Source of the DNA: Ulota crispa | Taxonomy: Eukaryota > Streptophyta > Bryopsida > Orthotrichales > Orthotrichaceae | Reading direction: 5' to 3' | DNA length: 64,000 nucleotides | Assembly (NCBI GenBank): GCA_963920765.1 | Contig: OY987245.1 | Coordinates: 22,026,727 to 22,090,726 of the forward strand | Program-made: the position numbers and the translations under genes | In this document: positions 47,981 through 59,767 of the stretch, piece after piece | Layout: every line of letters starts with the position of its first letter | Numbering within the stretch: the stretch's first letter is position 1 | The notes under the pieces: model-generated | Databases searched by the model: none | Seen by the model: only the letters and a program-made list of their open reading frames with translations | Told to the model about the DNA's origin: nothing

Positions 47981-48943
47981 TTTCTATTTTATTAGATTGT
48001 ACTGTGTATCATTAAATGTTTCAAGAGGTTGGTCAGATGAGAAGGTGACTTTTAAACATAAGATCTTTATCAATTTAAAAAAAAAACAAAAGTAACATAT
48101 TTATTAAAAAATGAAAATAAGCTTAAATTTTGGTTTTCAAATCAATGGATAGAATTATGTTTGGAATCAACGGTCTACAGAAATGGAAGTATACAGAGAA
48201 ATTCAGCGTAAAATGAAAGAAGTTTTCACTTTCAAAGTTCATCTAAGTAAACGAAGCACCATTTTTGATTGTAAGGTTAATAATTTGTAAATTGAGCACA
48301 TCTAATGTTGAAAAGAGTAAAATGAGCATACGAATTGATGGATTTGTTGAATGACATTAGTTTCATGGCTCTTCTATTCTCAAAACCATCTTCCCTCACT
48401 TCCGAAGGCTAAAGAGGACCCTCCATAAATGGCTTCACTGAAGGAGTGAAACCAATTATCCAATATCCTATGAAACCACCATGGTTAGACATTTACACAC
48501 CAAACTCACAGTACCAACTCAGAACAGAGAATAATTATATATGAAACGCAGTGATACTCCTTCAGGACCCTTCACAACCGACTTCAAATAAATCTTGATT
48601 TGGTAATGTTCATGCCGGTATTGCTTCTACTTCAGCTTTGGTGATTGGGTGATTAGGCAATGGCACAATCAGGCAATAAAAAAGGGTTGTCTAATTGTTA
48701 TAGATACTTCTCCTGTTTATTAAGTCCTGTGTTGTGTTGTTGACATTTTGAAAATGACATGTTTATACTTGTAAATTAGTAAGAAATAATAATGTTATTA
48801 AAAATGCGGAATGTTATAATGTCTAAAATGGTCCTTAAGTAAAAAACTCTAGATTAGTCCCAATTTTGCTAGATGAAGTAAAGGATTCATTCACACTACA
48901 AATTTGTTTGATAAGATTCAGGCTGAAAATGAGGTTATAGTTG
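47981..48943. other. Intergenic stretch, nothing assigned
   Basis: 48360-48650 is slightly richer in G and C (for example CCTCACTTCCGAAGGC), but no frame or splice structure is convincing. Confidence 0.4.
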
Positions 48944-49368
48944 TATAAGGGAATGAGTAGGGAGGCACCCCCAATTACTATGTGGACACCCCTTATAGTC
49001 CAACTCATTAAATTTGAGATTATTATTACGCTGAAATATGAAATAAAATCAAAACAATATTATAGGGCACATTTGCATCTACAAGCATTGCAAACATAAA
49101 ACAAATATGTCTCATCTTTGACATGATCAAGAGTTAAACTTATAAATGAAGGGAGCAACTAGTTCAACTTTTAACCATGTCACAAATGAGACATATTTGT
49201 TATATGTTTGCAATGCTTGTAGATGCAAATGTGTGCTATTATATTGTTTTGATTTTATTTCATATTTCAACGTAATAATGATTTCAAATTTAATAAGTTG
49301 ACCTATAAGGGGTGCCCATGTAGCAATTGGGGATGTCTCACTGTCTCCCTAGTCATTCCCTTGTATAA
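48944..49368. mobile_element. Fold-back MITE with arms of about 190 bp
   Basis: The left arm TATAAGGGAATGAGTAGGGA and GACACCCCTTATAG, and CAAATATGTCTCAT near the centre, pair with the right arm (CTAGTCATTCCCTTGTATA). GTATA stands at both borders. Confidence 0.8.
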
Positions 49369-49834
49369 ACATGTATGGTACATATATTTAAAGTGTCATA
49401 GCCCATAAATTACTAAAACTAGTTGTTATGGATCATTTAAATAATAATTTAATGTGGGATTTGCATACCCAATATGGAACGTCAAAGAATTACAGTTTTA
49501 CTTATCAAGTGACACAATCATGCACCTATACTTGCTTCTAGATGCACATTAGGTCAAAATTGTTAGAATGTTAATATTTCATATTGTGTAGAATAATAAT
49601 CGGTCAATGTGAAGGGTTTAGTGTCCTTTCCAGACACTCCGGCTGGTTCTTTTGGGTACCTTGATCGTGCCATTGCTCGATTCATTGGAATTTAAAATTG
49701 TATATGATCAGCATGACATACAACGTGTAACTTTTTGTTTGGAAGTTGATGCTCAAATCATTCTTTGTGGTTGCACTATAGAACAAAACTTCACATAGTT
49801 TTGGGATTGTTTTGAGATTCTTGGGCTGCCTTAA
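49369..49834. other. Intergenic stretch, nothing assigned
   Basis: No gene, RNA or paired repeat ends seen. Confidence 0.4.
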
Positions 49835-49971
49835 GGGCATCCTTCCATGCTTCACCGGGTATTTAGCCGATTGATAATTAGTCAGATTGGGGTTTCAAAA
49901 AATGGTACTTTGATCCGACTGATAACTAAATATAGTTTCATCGAGTACCAATGGAGCATGGAAGGATGCCC
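49835..49971. mobile_element. 137-bp Harbinger-type MITE, TAA duplication
   Basis: GGGCATCCTTCCATGCTTCA at the left and the complement of TGGAGCATGGAAGGATGCCC at the right. TAA at 49832-49834 and 49972-49974. Confidence 0.85.
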
Positions 49972-50114
49972 TAAGAGCCCGTAGAAACTACTAAGAATTG
50001 AGCAAACAAGGGCATGCATCCGTCAGTTCAAGAGGATGATGTAATTCAACAGCCACAATCATCAATGCTTTCAGCTCATCAACTGGACGGTGAAGATTGT
50101 GGGAAGTGGAGAAC

Positions 50115-51035
50115 TTAACCCCTAAAGGACCATACCCCTTTTTTAGAAACATAGCAATTTTGGGCAGGTACCTGTGATTGGAGCTTTTCATTTTTTAGGC
50201 TGAAATTTTAATAGAATGTGGAGACAACATTTATCTTTCATATGCACTAAATTTCATGACATTTGGAATTACAAGTAAAAAAATATGGCCTATTATGTTG
50301 TTTTTTACATTTGTTGGGCAGCCTAGGCTGATTTTTAAAATTCATTTTTTTCAAAAATAATTTTTTAAAATTGGTTTAGAAGATTTATATGAATGTAGGA
50401 AGCTTCAACTCATACTATTTGGATCAACAAGATGAAAGTTATGAGGATTTTTTGTTTGCGGGTAGTCATGGATTCTCTACTCCAATATAAACTTTGAAGT
50501 CCATTAATTTACTCAATTTTCAACATTTTGGAAGCAAAACAAAATCAAAGGATAAAGATTGTTTATGACAACATTATGACCATTGGGATTGGCATTTTTC
50601 ATTTCCATAATTAAGTTCTTAACAATTTAGTGTTATGAATCATTCTCTACTTCCTTTTACTTACTAATTTTTTTCCATATGTTGTACAACTCCAAATAAT
50701 TTGAAACTTTTTTAACATGTACTTTACTTAGGTAGAATAAGGAATTTAGAGAAGCACTACCCACATGGCCTTTTTTCCTTAGGAATTTCACCTTATGAAG
50801 GGTAGCTGCCCAATTTTTCACAAGACGTTTTTGAATATTCAAACCATTCTAACTTCCAATCCACGTGGTGGAAAACTTTGAATTCTTTTACATATCTTCT
50901 AAAACCATTCTTCTACAAGATCCTACGGTCACATATGCATAAAAATGTTTTTGTTTTCAAATTTGGTTGATGCTCTAAAAATGGCAGTTTTGAAGAGTTT
51001 TTGGTGAAAACTTTGCTTGGTCCTTTAGGAATTAA
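50115..51035. mobile_element. TTAA element, CCCCTAAAGGACCA family
   Basis: TTAACCCCTAAAGGACCATA opens and GGTCCTTTAGGAATTAA closes; 921 bp. Same element as 52627-53536 in the opposite orientation (GGCAGGTACCTGTGATTGGA near its left end; CAATCACAGGTACCTGCCAA near the right end of the other). Confidence 0.85.
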
Positions 51036-51147
51036 TGAATTCCAACATTCAATGGACATGCTGGATTGCAAATGCAGTCCGGAAGTGCCAGAGTCCCAAA
51101 GCAGGGGAAGAGCATCCATCCAGAGTCCAACATCGCGGATGACTTTA

Positions 51148-51457
51148 AGGTAGGAGGCTCAAATTTGGAGCACCTCCTCAAATGTACTCTTTTTGTACAT
51201 CTTGTTTTTCATAGCCCTTCAACAATGTACAGCTCATGTACATTTGAGGAGGTGCTCCATTATAGAGCCCTATGGCCTTTCCACTTCAAATATTCATAAC
51301 TAATTCCACAAAGTTCCAAAAAATATGAAACAACTTGGGTTAGATGCAAATTCTTCTTGTCTTTCAAGGAAAGTTTATTGAAAATCATTTCAAGGAGTTT
51401 CACCTACCCAAAATTCAGTTGCAGCCCTTAGATGCTCCATTTATGAGACTCCTATCT
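51148..51457. mobile_element. MITE, AGGTAGGAG family, TA-flanked
   Basis: AGGTAGGAGGCTCAAATTTG at the left, TTTATGAGACTCCTATCT at the right, TA outside both. 310 bp. Confidence 0.8.
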
Positions 51458-51485
51458 TAAGAGAAGCTTCAGTCAGCTCTGCAAT

Positions 51486-51593
51486 CACTAGGGAAAACCA
51501 TGGTCTTTTTGATAGAAAAATGTGACCTAATCTACAGTGAACTGTAGATTAGGTCACATTTTTTTGTCAAAAACACCATGGTTTCTCGTAGTG
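51486..51593. mobile_element. Palindromic CACTA MITE with AAT duplication
   Basis: The ends CACTAGGGAAAACCATGG and CCATGGTTTCTCGTAGTG, and an almost perfect hairpin centred on CTACAGTGAACTGTAG. AAT stands on both sides, the 3-bp duplication of EnSpm/CACTA. Confidence 0.8.
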
Positions 51594-51672
51594 AATTATA
51601 GCAAAATTGACCATTGTTTGCAACGCGTTTTGCAATTAAGTAATTGCAGAACTCACGGGAGCCCCTACATTA

Positions 51673-52437
51673 GAGCATTTCCACCAGTCGAGACTTGCTC
51701 AAAGTTTTCCATCTAGTTTGGCGAGGCCTAAAGGCTCTCAATCTCCACCCATGCTCTTTGAAAAGGTGGCCTTACACTCAAACACACCCCATAAACAAGT
51801 AGTTGACCACTTATCTAGGGAAGTAGAGAATAAAGCTCTCTAAACTTAGGGTGAATAGTGCATGGATAGTGGCTTGGAGAGTGGCTTGCTAGACTCGCCA
51901 AATAAGGGCATCTCCATCGATTGAAGCAAGATTGTGAAACAGCGTGTCCGGAAGGGATTGTTCATTGTTGCAATCTCCACCGGTGACACTGGGAGAGCCA
52001 TTTTTTGAGCAGCCATGCTAAACATGGCTGTGGAGACGGTGAGCTGCCAAGATTTGGAGAATTCTCAGCGCGCTTGAAATCCGGACTTCAAATAGATCAT
52101 GAATGTTGCCCTCCACTTTGAACCTGCCAGCAAGCCATCCATTGCTATTGTGTCCCGGGACCCACATGCGTACCTCGATCGTCGTGGAACTGCATGGCAC
52201 TGGACAACCAAATTTAACCCCAACAATTTTTTGGCGAGTCAAAAGTGCGGGGATGGGTGGAGATCCTGATGTTTGCTTGGGCACTCATGTTTCACAAGGG
52301 CCTCTTGACTACATCTGAAGCGTTTTTGAAAGTGCTAACCGGTGGAAATGCCCTAAGAGAATTTGAAAGAGGCCTCAGAGGGGCCTAACTACTTTTCATC
52401 CACTTTGAGCGAGCCAAAGCCACCACTGGAGATGCTC
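51673..52437. mobile_element. Harbinger-type MITE with a relative nested inside
   Basis: GAGCATTTCCACCAGTCGAG at the left and the complement of CCACCACTGGAGATGCTC at the right. TTA at 51670-51672 and 52438-52440. The interior matches 18264-18577. A second MITE occupies 51906-52353. Confidence 0.85.
51906..52353. mobile_element. Nested Harbinger-type MITE, TAA duplication
   Basis: GGGCATCTCCATCGATTG at the left and CTAACCGGTGGAAATGCCC at the right, with TAA at 51903-51905 and 52354-52356. Balanced base composition inside. Confidence 0.85.
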
Positions 52438-52626
52438 TTAAGTCGAGGCTCAATTAATTCTTTGCAGCATAATCTGTATCTGTACCGTCATTGTCAGGTA
52501 AATGGTTACGGTGGGACCAGGCATACGGAGTTCCAGACTTCCAGTGTTTTGTTTTGTTGTTTTCTTGCCTTAAAGGGTTGCATGAGAATATTATTTAACT
52601 TACCGACCGTACTACAATGTGACAGG

Positions 52627-53536
52627 TTAACCCCTAAAGGCTAAAGGACCAGGCTCAACTTTCACCAAAACTCTCAAAAACTGCCATTTTTTGAGCATCA
52701 ATCCAATCTGAAAATAAGAACGTTTTTATGCATATGTAACCGTAGGATCTTGTAGTGCAATAATTTTAAAGATGTGGGAAAAAATTCAAAATTTTTCATT
52801 TAGAGGATTGGAAGATAGAACAATTTGAAAGATCATATGGAAAACTAGGCAATTACTTTTAAAAGGTGAAATTCCTAAGAAGAAAAGGTCATGTTGGCGG
52901 TGCTTCTCTAAATTCCATATTCCACCTAAATAGGGTGCATGTCAAAAAAGTTTCAAATCATTTGGAATTGTACAACATATGGGGAAAAAAAAGGGAGTAA
53001 AAAGAAGTAGAGAATGATTAAAAACATTAAATTGTTAATAATTTAGTTATGAAAATTTAAAAAATTCAATCCCAAATGTTGTAATGTTGTAAGTAACAAT
53101 TCACATCCTTTGGTCTTAAATATTTTTGAAAATATTGAAAATAGAGTAAAATAAGAGACTTAAAAGTTTATTTTAGAGTAGAGAATCCATAACCGCTTGC
53201 AAACAAAAACTCCTCATAACTTTTATCTCATCAATCCAAATGGAATGATTCAAAAATTTCCACATACACATAAATCTCTTGAACCAATTTAAAATTTTGG
53301 TTTTTGAAAAAAGTGATTTAAAAAAAATTGCCCAAGCTACCTGCCAAGCAAAAAAAACATCATATTAGGCCATATCATAATTCCAAACATCATGAAAAGT
53401 TAGTGCAAATGAAAGATACTCCTTGTTCCCACCTTCTATGAGAATTTCAATCTAAAGTATGAAAATCTCCAATCACAGGTACCTGCCAAAAATTTCTATG
53501 TTACCAAGTAAGGCAACTTGGTCCTTTAGGCATTAA
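52627..53536. mobile_element. TTAA element, CCCCTAAAGG family
   Basis: TTAACCCCTAAAGGCTAAAG opens and GGTCCTTTAGGCATTAA closes; 910 bp. Opposite orientation to 50115-51035. Confidence 0.85.
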
Positions 53537-53598
53537 GTGCTGGGGAAGTGGGGATTAGAAGTGTTGTAATTCCTAGTGTAGTTCAAGCAGATTGTAAA

Positions 53599-54537
53599 TT
53601 AACCCCTAAAGGACCTAGCCCTTTTTTTTTGCCAAAATCACTCAAAATTGCCACTTCTAGGGGATGAGTAAGAAGGTAGATTTTTTTCTTTTTTTGGAAA
53701 TCCAACCGTAGGATCTTGCCTTAGACTAGAAGAGGTGCTTGTGGGAAGAAATCAAGTCATTCTAGATGGAGAGGAGGGAGATGTTTACATCTAAAGTGAA
53801 GGGAAAAGTTTTTTTTCCCTGCTGTTTGTAAAATTTCAGAAGCCTTTGACCACTCTTACATGAAAAAAATGGCTCTACCCAAAGTTGTGCTTTTAATTTA
53901 CCATATAGTAGATCAAGTTAGGTATATGTGGGAGAATTTTCAAATCAATAGGAACTACTTATCCCATGGGAAAAAATTAGTAAGTAAAAAGAAATAGAGA
54001 ATGAGTCAAAACAATAAATTGTTAAGAGTTTAATTATTGAAATGAAAAATGCAAATCCCAATAATTATAATGTTGCGATAAGCAATCTACTTACTTTGGT
54101 TCAATTTTTTTTCCAAAATATTGAAAATGGAGTAAAATAAAGGACTTCAAAGTCTATTTTAGAGTAGAGAATCCACAATTGCTTGCAAACAAAAACTCCT
54201 CATAACTTTCATCTCATTGATTGGAATTGGATGATTCAAAGCTTCCCACATGTAAAAAAATCTAAGAAACCAATTTCAAATTTTTATTTTAAAAAGAAAT
54301 TTTTTTAAAGAAGTTTTTGGGCTGCCCAAATTGCCCCTCCTCCCCTAGTTTTGATAAATTCTTGCACAACTTCTTTGTGGAATGTCAAAATGAAGAAAAA
54401 ATCAAATGCCCACATGGATCTTTGAATTCCCCACTTTCAATAAAAGTTTCAAAAAATCACACAAAGTAGTTTAGCCATAGGTACATGCCCAAAATCCCAT
54501 TTGTCCCCCAAAGGGACAATGGTCCTTTAGGGATTAA
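53599..54537. mobile_element. TTAA element, CCCCTAAAGGACC family
   Basis: TTAACCCCTAAAGGACCTAG opens and GGTCCTTTAGGGATTAA closes; 939 bp. Same orientation as, and strongly similar to, 14119-15051 (CAAATGCCCACATGGATCTT near the right end). Confidence 0.85.
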
Positions 54538-54922
54538 GCTTAGGCAACCTATAGATTGGTCCAAGCTTGCAATCATCCAAGACTTCTAGATTAATACGTG
54601 GGAAAAATTGGCAGCTAGTTCAAAGTTCAAAGTTAGTTGGTGGAATTGGGAAAAAATTAATTGCTTTTTGGAATTGCTGACAAAAAAATTGGTTAAAATT
54701 TACAAAAAATATAAAAATATGATTATAGTGTAAATTTAGAAAACATATCTGATACAAAATAGCAAAAAAATTGGTTGAATACAAAAAATGCTGGATTTTA
54801 GCTAGTGAAGTTTAGAAAAGTTTGCTATCACTGTGTGAGATTTATCCGCCTTTGACAAGATGCCAAACATGATGTGTAAGACTTCCACTAGAGTTGCTAG
54901 ACCCATCTAGAATTTTGGATAG
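54538..54922. other. AT-rich spacer, nothing assigned
   Basis: No coding or paired repeat ends. Confidence 0.4.
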
Positions 54923-56670
54923 TTAATCCTTAAGGACTTGATCCATTTTGAAATGCTCAAACTTCATGTTTAAGCTAAATTTTGCCTTTTAAAGTGTGTT
55001 CAAACAACAATTATATATTTTCATTGCTTAAAACTATGAATGATATGTCACTACATGATATTTCAATTTGTTTCATAAAAAATTGTAATTTTCATTATTT
55101 CTTTTCAAAAAATGAACACAAATAAGTTAAAATAGCAAAAAATATCCAAATTATTTAAATTTTTTTCAAGACGAACAAGCAGCCTTAAAAATTTCAATTG
55201 GTTACTTTATTTTCTACACCCAAAACAGCCACAACAAAGAATCTAAAGTCAAATTTGACTATCAAACCAACTTTATTTTTATATTTAACCCCTAAAATTC
55301 TTTTGTGTTTAAAGGCCCAAAACTGCTTCAAAATACTAGTTCCAAACTAGGGTCAAAATCTTCATTGAAACTTACTTTTTCACAAATCCAACGTAGCATC
55401 CTTTAGTTGACTTGCACAACTACATTGTCCCAAAATTTTAGAATGAATATCCCCACCAATTGCAAGATCAATGTACCCAAACTTCAAAATGTAGGCTTTT
55501 CTAATCCTTCTAGAAGGTGAAGTTTTGATTTTCAAACTTTTTAGAAAAAAACACATATGTTGTATTTCTTGTGCAATTTTTGCAACATGTTGGAAAATGG
55601 GTTGAAAGCATATAAGAAAAATATTAACCAAACAAAACTTTGGATTTATTTTTACAAAAATTGTAAAGTGAAAGGTAATGATGAATGAAAGATGTAACTT
55701 ATATGCTAAGAAGTTTTGGAAGAATTTGAAAATTGTTAATCCCAATGGTGAGAATGCTCTAACACACAATTAGTAACTTTACTTTTCATTTCATTTGTAA
55801 TTTTTTAGAATTGAGAGTAAAAGATAACTTTATATGTTTTTTCTATCCTCTTCCTACCTTCATTGCCCGCAAAGTAAAACTCCTTTTAACTCTTACCTCA
55901 TTATTTGGAATTGAGTGATTCAAATTTTTTTGAGTAGGTATCATTCTATTAAATTATATTTAAAAAATTTAAAAAATAAGAATATATTTCTTGCTGCCCA
56001 GTTTGACATTAAAATTGAAAAAACCTTATAACTTTTGCATTACTTATTGGAATGACATGAAATAAAGTTTCACATGTAGATTATGATGAGTAGCATCCAT
56101 CCTAAAAATCCAATGAAAAATTTCCAAATTATGAAGTCAATAGAGCCTGCCCGCGTTCTCATAAAGCCCAAAGTGGGCTCCTTGGGTCTTTAAGGGTTAA
56201 TTAATGTATAAACTTTTGATATTTTTTCAATGGAGTACACATTCATTATCTATCCATATAACTCTTTTCAATAAATTTGATGGAAAACTTGAAATATTGT
56301 GATTTTTGAAGTTGAATGTGGAAATAAAATCATATCAGTTAAAATACATATTAAAAATTTGTAATCTCAACCATAAATGAATGGTAGAATGAAAAAAATA
56401 GTTTAGTTGTTTTAATTTAAAATGCATTTAAAGAGTAGAAAATATGAATGAAAAACACACCATATTTATTGAGTTACTTGGAGTTTTCAATGGCAACAAC
56501 TCTTTCAATTTTTGATATTATTCAAAAAAATTAAATGGAATAGAAAGAATACTTGTCAAGCTTCATTTTCTTAGTTTGAACCACGTACCAAAAATTAATA
56601 TTTTGAAAGTTACAACAAGGGTTGACCAAAGCACATCCACTTTTTGGATGCACAGACCTTAAAGAGTTAA
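54923..56670. mobile_element. TTAA element with another TTAA element inside
   Basis: TTAATCCTTAAGGACTTGAT opens and CAGACCTTAAAGAGTTAA closes. About 830 bp outside the 55285-56200 insertion. The end pairing is imperfect, so the outer borders are less certain than the inner ones. Confidence 0.6.
55285..56200. mobile_element. TTAA element, GGCCTTTAGGGG ends, copy 2
   Basis: TTAACCCCTAAAATTC opens and GGGTCTTTAAGGGTTAA closes; 916 bp. Nearly identical to 28882-29798. The 129-residue minus frame inside (55380-55769) is open only by chance; its counterpart in copy 1 is shorter. Confidence 0.85.
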
Positions 56671-56858
56671 GTTAACAACATCTTTTACCACCACAAAAGT
56701 TACCTTAAAAAAGAGTTTTAAAGGTTTATATGTAACGTAGCTAATGACATTTTCTCAAGGTGCATAAGTTTTTTTAGGAACTTACTACAACTAGGCAAGT
56801 ATTGGTTGAAGTTTAGAGTTTCAAATTTATTATTTAGGATACCAACTCAACATCTTGT

Positions 56859-57091
56859 TTAACCCCCTGAACAATCCAAAAGTCCTTTGCAGCTGTATGT
56901 ACAATCGTGTGTACATACGTATTTGAGCTGCTTTGAGGGCTTTCTAAAAAAATTTATGCACCCATCATCATACAACCCTTCAATATGTATGGTTGTAACA
57001 CTTAATTTCAAGCTGATTCAAACTTTTGAATAATGGTTGCAACCATACTTGGTACCGTAACTCCAATGCCCAAGGGCCCTTCAGGGGTTAA
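56859..57091. mobile_element. Short TTAA MITE, CCCCCTGAA ends
   Basis: TTAACCCCCTGAACAATCC opens and GGGCCCTTCAGGGGTTAA closes; 233 bp. Its right TTAA (57088-57091) also starts the next element. Confidence 0.75.
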
Positions 57092-57200
57092 TCCCTAAAG
57101 GCCTAGGCCTTTTTTATGAAAGTCATTGAAAACTGTCACTTTTGGGGGAATGAATAGAAAGTTAGAAAAACTTCTTTTTTTGGGAATCTCCTACAAAGGG
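57088..57200. mobile_element. Left fragment of a CCCCTAAAGG TTAA element
   Basis: TTAATCCCTAAAGGCCTAGG followed by GAAAACTGTCACTTTTGGGG matches the first 100 bp of 14119 and 53599. The rest is missing or displaced; the next element begins at about 57203. Confidence 0.6.
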
Positions 57201-57325
57201 AGTGCTATTTCATGAGCAAGGATCCGTGAGCTATGAGCCATGAGCAAGGATCCATGAGCTATGAGCCATGAGCAAGGATTTCTTGTCAACGTAATCAATT
57301 CCACCTATATCCATGTACATAGGGC

Positions 57326-58171
57326 CTTGGAGAGATCACTTAGTGTATCTATAACTAACCACGTGAGTTAAGTGATTTTTTGTCCCCTTGTTTACTTTTA
57401 AATGTACTATGATGTCAACTTATAATTTTGAGCATTGTTTAATCATGACTATAGGATTCTGTTGCCCAAACCTTCAATCCAAATAATTTATTAAATGACT
57501 TTTAGAGAAGGTTGAAAATTGAACTAAAATGGCATATTTTTCAACTCAAATATTAACCCCTAAAGGATGTTGTTGTTTTGTATACAGACTCTTTGTGTTG
57601 TATACAGACTCTTTGTGTTGTATACAGATGGGGTATTTGGATAGCATATGAATCCCATTGTAGTTGTAAATTTCAAGCCAAGTCATAAACATACTATTGG
57701 TCAACTAGATTTTTTTGGGGAATTTTAGGCATTTTTTATAAAATAGTTTCTTCAAGTACTAAATGATTCTTGTACAAATACAGACAACACTTTTGGTATG
57801 CAACATCCTTTAGGGGTTAATAGAGAACAAATCTAGATGACCATTGCATTAATATTCAAGATATACAAACTTTTAATAGAGCCTAATTTTTGAGAATTTT
57901 TGGTGTATTTTTTAAACAATTTTTTCTTATATAAGATAGGGGTGTGAAAGTTATTTTCAGCTATGTAGTGTATTATTTTACTTCAAAATTTTGTAACTAA
58001 TTCTAAATTACAAATAAAATTATCATTAATTCAAAACATAAACTTCCAAAGTAGGAGAATCTACTCATATTTTTTTTCTTTTTCTTTTATTTAAGTTTTA
58101 GAACATAAGATAGAGGTCCAAAATCTTAATGCACGTGGTTTTAAATAGACCCTCTAAGTGATCTCCCCAAG
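57326..58171. mobile_element. Mutator-like element, perfect 9-bp duplication
   Basis: The ends CTTGGAGAGATCACTTAG and CTAAGTGATCTCCCCAAG. ACATAGGGC at 57317-57325 and 58172-58180 is an exact 9-bp duplication. Non-coding. About 580 bp without the nested TTAA MITE. Relative: 2824-3444. Confidence 0.85.
57553..57820. mobile_element. Short TTAA MITE, CCCCTAAAGGATGTTG ends, copy 2
   Basis: TTAACCCCTAAAGGATGTTG opens and CAACATCCTTTAGGGGTTAA closes. It differs from 28206-28452 mainly by a tandem 20-bp unit (TGTATACAGACTCTTTGTGT, two and a half copies). Confidence 0.9.
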
Positions 58172-58435
58172 ACATAGGGCCTTATAATTATGCAATTTAA
58201 ACTATCATCTCTTGAAAAACTTGCTATTTTTAATTATTCCATTAATTTTGAATTGAGAATCTACTCCTTGCTCACAAAATCTTGAATCCCCACTCATAGC
58301 TCAACATTTTATGCTCACCAAATACCATCGTCCATTTTTCAGCTATTACCCAATCAGATTTTGAATTTCAGTGGGCCTTAACGTTTGAGACTTAAAATTT
58401 TGAATACGGGACTTAGGAGTTAGGACTGAGGACTC

Positions 58436-58775
58436 AGGATTTGGGACTTGGGACTTTGGACGTGGGACTTGGGACTTTGGACGTGGGGCTTGGGACTTTG
58501 GACGTGGGGCTCAGGACTTTGGACGTGGGGCTTGGGACTTTGGACGTGGGGCTCAGGACTTTGGACGTGGGGCTTGGGACTTTGGACGTGGGGCTCAGGA
58601 CTTTGGACGTGGGGCTTGGGACTTTGGACGTGGGGCTCAGGACTTTGGACGTGGGGCTTGGGACTTTGGACGTGGGGCTCAGGACTTTGGACGTGGGGCT
58701 TGGGACTTTGGACGTGGGGCTCAGGACTTTGGACGTGAGACTCAGGGCTTGGGACATGGGACGTGGGACTTGGGG
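58436..58775. repeat. 21-bp minisatellite with alternating variants
   Basis: TTGGAC recurs fourteen times from 58456 to 58729 at an exact 21-bp spacing. After the first three units two variants alternate, one with GGGGCTTGGGACTTTGG and one with GGGGCTCAGGACTTTGG, so the true period is 42 bp. Diverged GGGACTTGGGAC-like edges lie on both sides. Because 21 is a multiple of three, several frames on both strands stay open; none is credible as a gene. Confidence 0.95.
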
Positions 58776-58852
58776 ACGTGAACAGCCCCTGAATACAGAT
58801 AGAACTGTCATCCTTTCCATGGAGCATGGCGTTTGCGTCGCGCAGATTTAAG

Positions 58853-59767
58853 TTAACCCTTTAACGACCACACCCATTTTCATAGAATCCATTGAAAACA
58901 CGGGTTGTAAGCTTAGATTTGGAATTGACTCAAATATGGACCCATTTTCCATAATCCAACCGTACAAATGGGAAGTACACCTTGTTTATTGTAAAGCACC
59001 AAAATTTCAGCTAGATTTATTGTTGTAGGTGAAACATTATAATGATTGAGTGAGCTGTATGTGGAAAATATCTTGTGTTTCATTCTTGTTTAGTTTTGAA
59101 TGTTAATGTTTCATGCAAGTTTTGATTGAGAAGAGCCTTACATTTCTAAAAAGCAAGGTTTCCCACTTTTCCAACAAGACTAGTTTCACACAAAATAAAC
59201 AAAAAAAGCAATCACAAGGTGTAGCTAAGTGGACAAAAAGGGTCAAAAAACCCACTTTCTTTGCTACCCTAAAATGGTTCTACAAGAAATTTGATATTTA
59301 TTATGGAAAATCCAATTGGTGAAAACAATCAAGAATTGGCCTTAAATGTAGGATGACAAATTTTAAAACCAAAATGACAACAACATTTCAATAGATCTTC
59401 AAATACTACAATTATACTACTACTATATATGAAAACAATACAAGCATATTTCTTAAGCAATTTGAATTTTTTTAGAATTGTGAAATTGAAATTTGACATT
59501 CTTCTTGGATGTTTGATGTATTGTGTTGTTGCTTTGATCCATCTTTGACAAAAAATGGATGTGTATTTTGAAGCCATGCCGTATAAACACCATTATTTAT
59601 CAACTCACATACCCAATTGCATTGTTATTTTTTTAGATGGATGCAAAATTCTTGTGATCACATGCGTACCTCAAGACCAAATTCCAAATTAATGAGTAAT
59701 TTCAACCTACAGGCCAAAAACCACTCCCAGCGACCATAATATGGTTGTGTAGTCCTTAAAGGGTTAA
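58853..59767. mobile_element. TTAA element, CCCTTTAACGACC ends
   Basis: TTAACCCTTTAACGACCAC opens and GTAGTCCTTAAAGGGTTAA closes. 915 bp with TTAA at both borders. A distinct sub-family of the 0.9-kb class. The Harbinger element begins 5 bp after it. Confidence 0.8.

Larger units (their letters stand above)
57203..58333. mobile_element. Element with GAGC-rich ends hosting two others
   Basis: Left GTGCTATTTCATGAGCAAGG and repeated GAGCTATGAGCCATGAGCAA; right CTCATAGCTCAACATTTTATG. Related to the 10034 and 36524 MITEs. It hosts a Mutator-like element (57326-58171), which in turn hosts a TTAA MITE (57553-57820). Confidence 0.6.

Noticed and set aside
55380-55769. 129-residue minus-strand frame
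   Set aside because: It lies wholly inside a non-autonomous TTAA element; the near-identical copy at 28969-29208 keeps only part of the frame.
58420-58851. Four overlapping frames of 96-136 residues on both strands with HVQSPEP- or GLGTLDV-type repeats
   Set aside because: They exist because the minisatellite unit is 21 bp, a multiple of three, so frames without a stop in one unit stay open throughout. No start context or flanking coding sequence.
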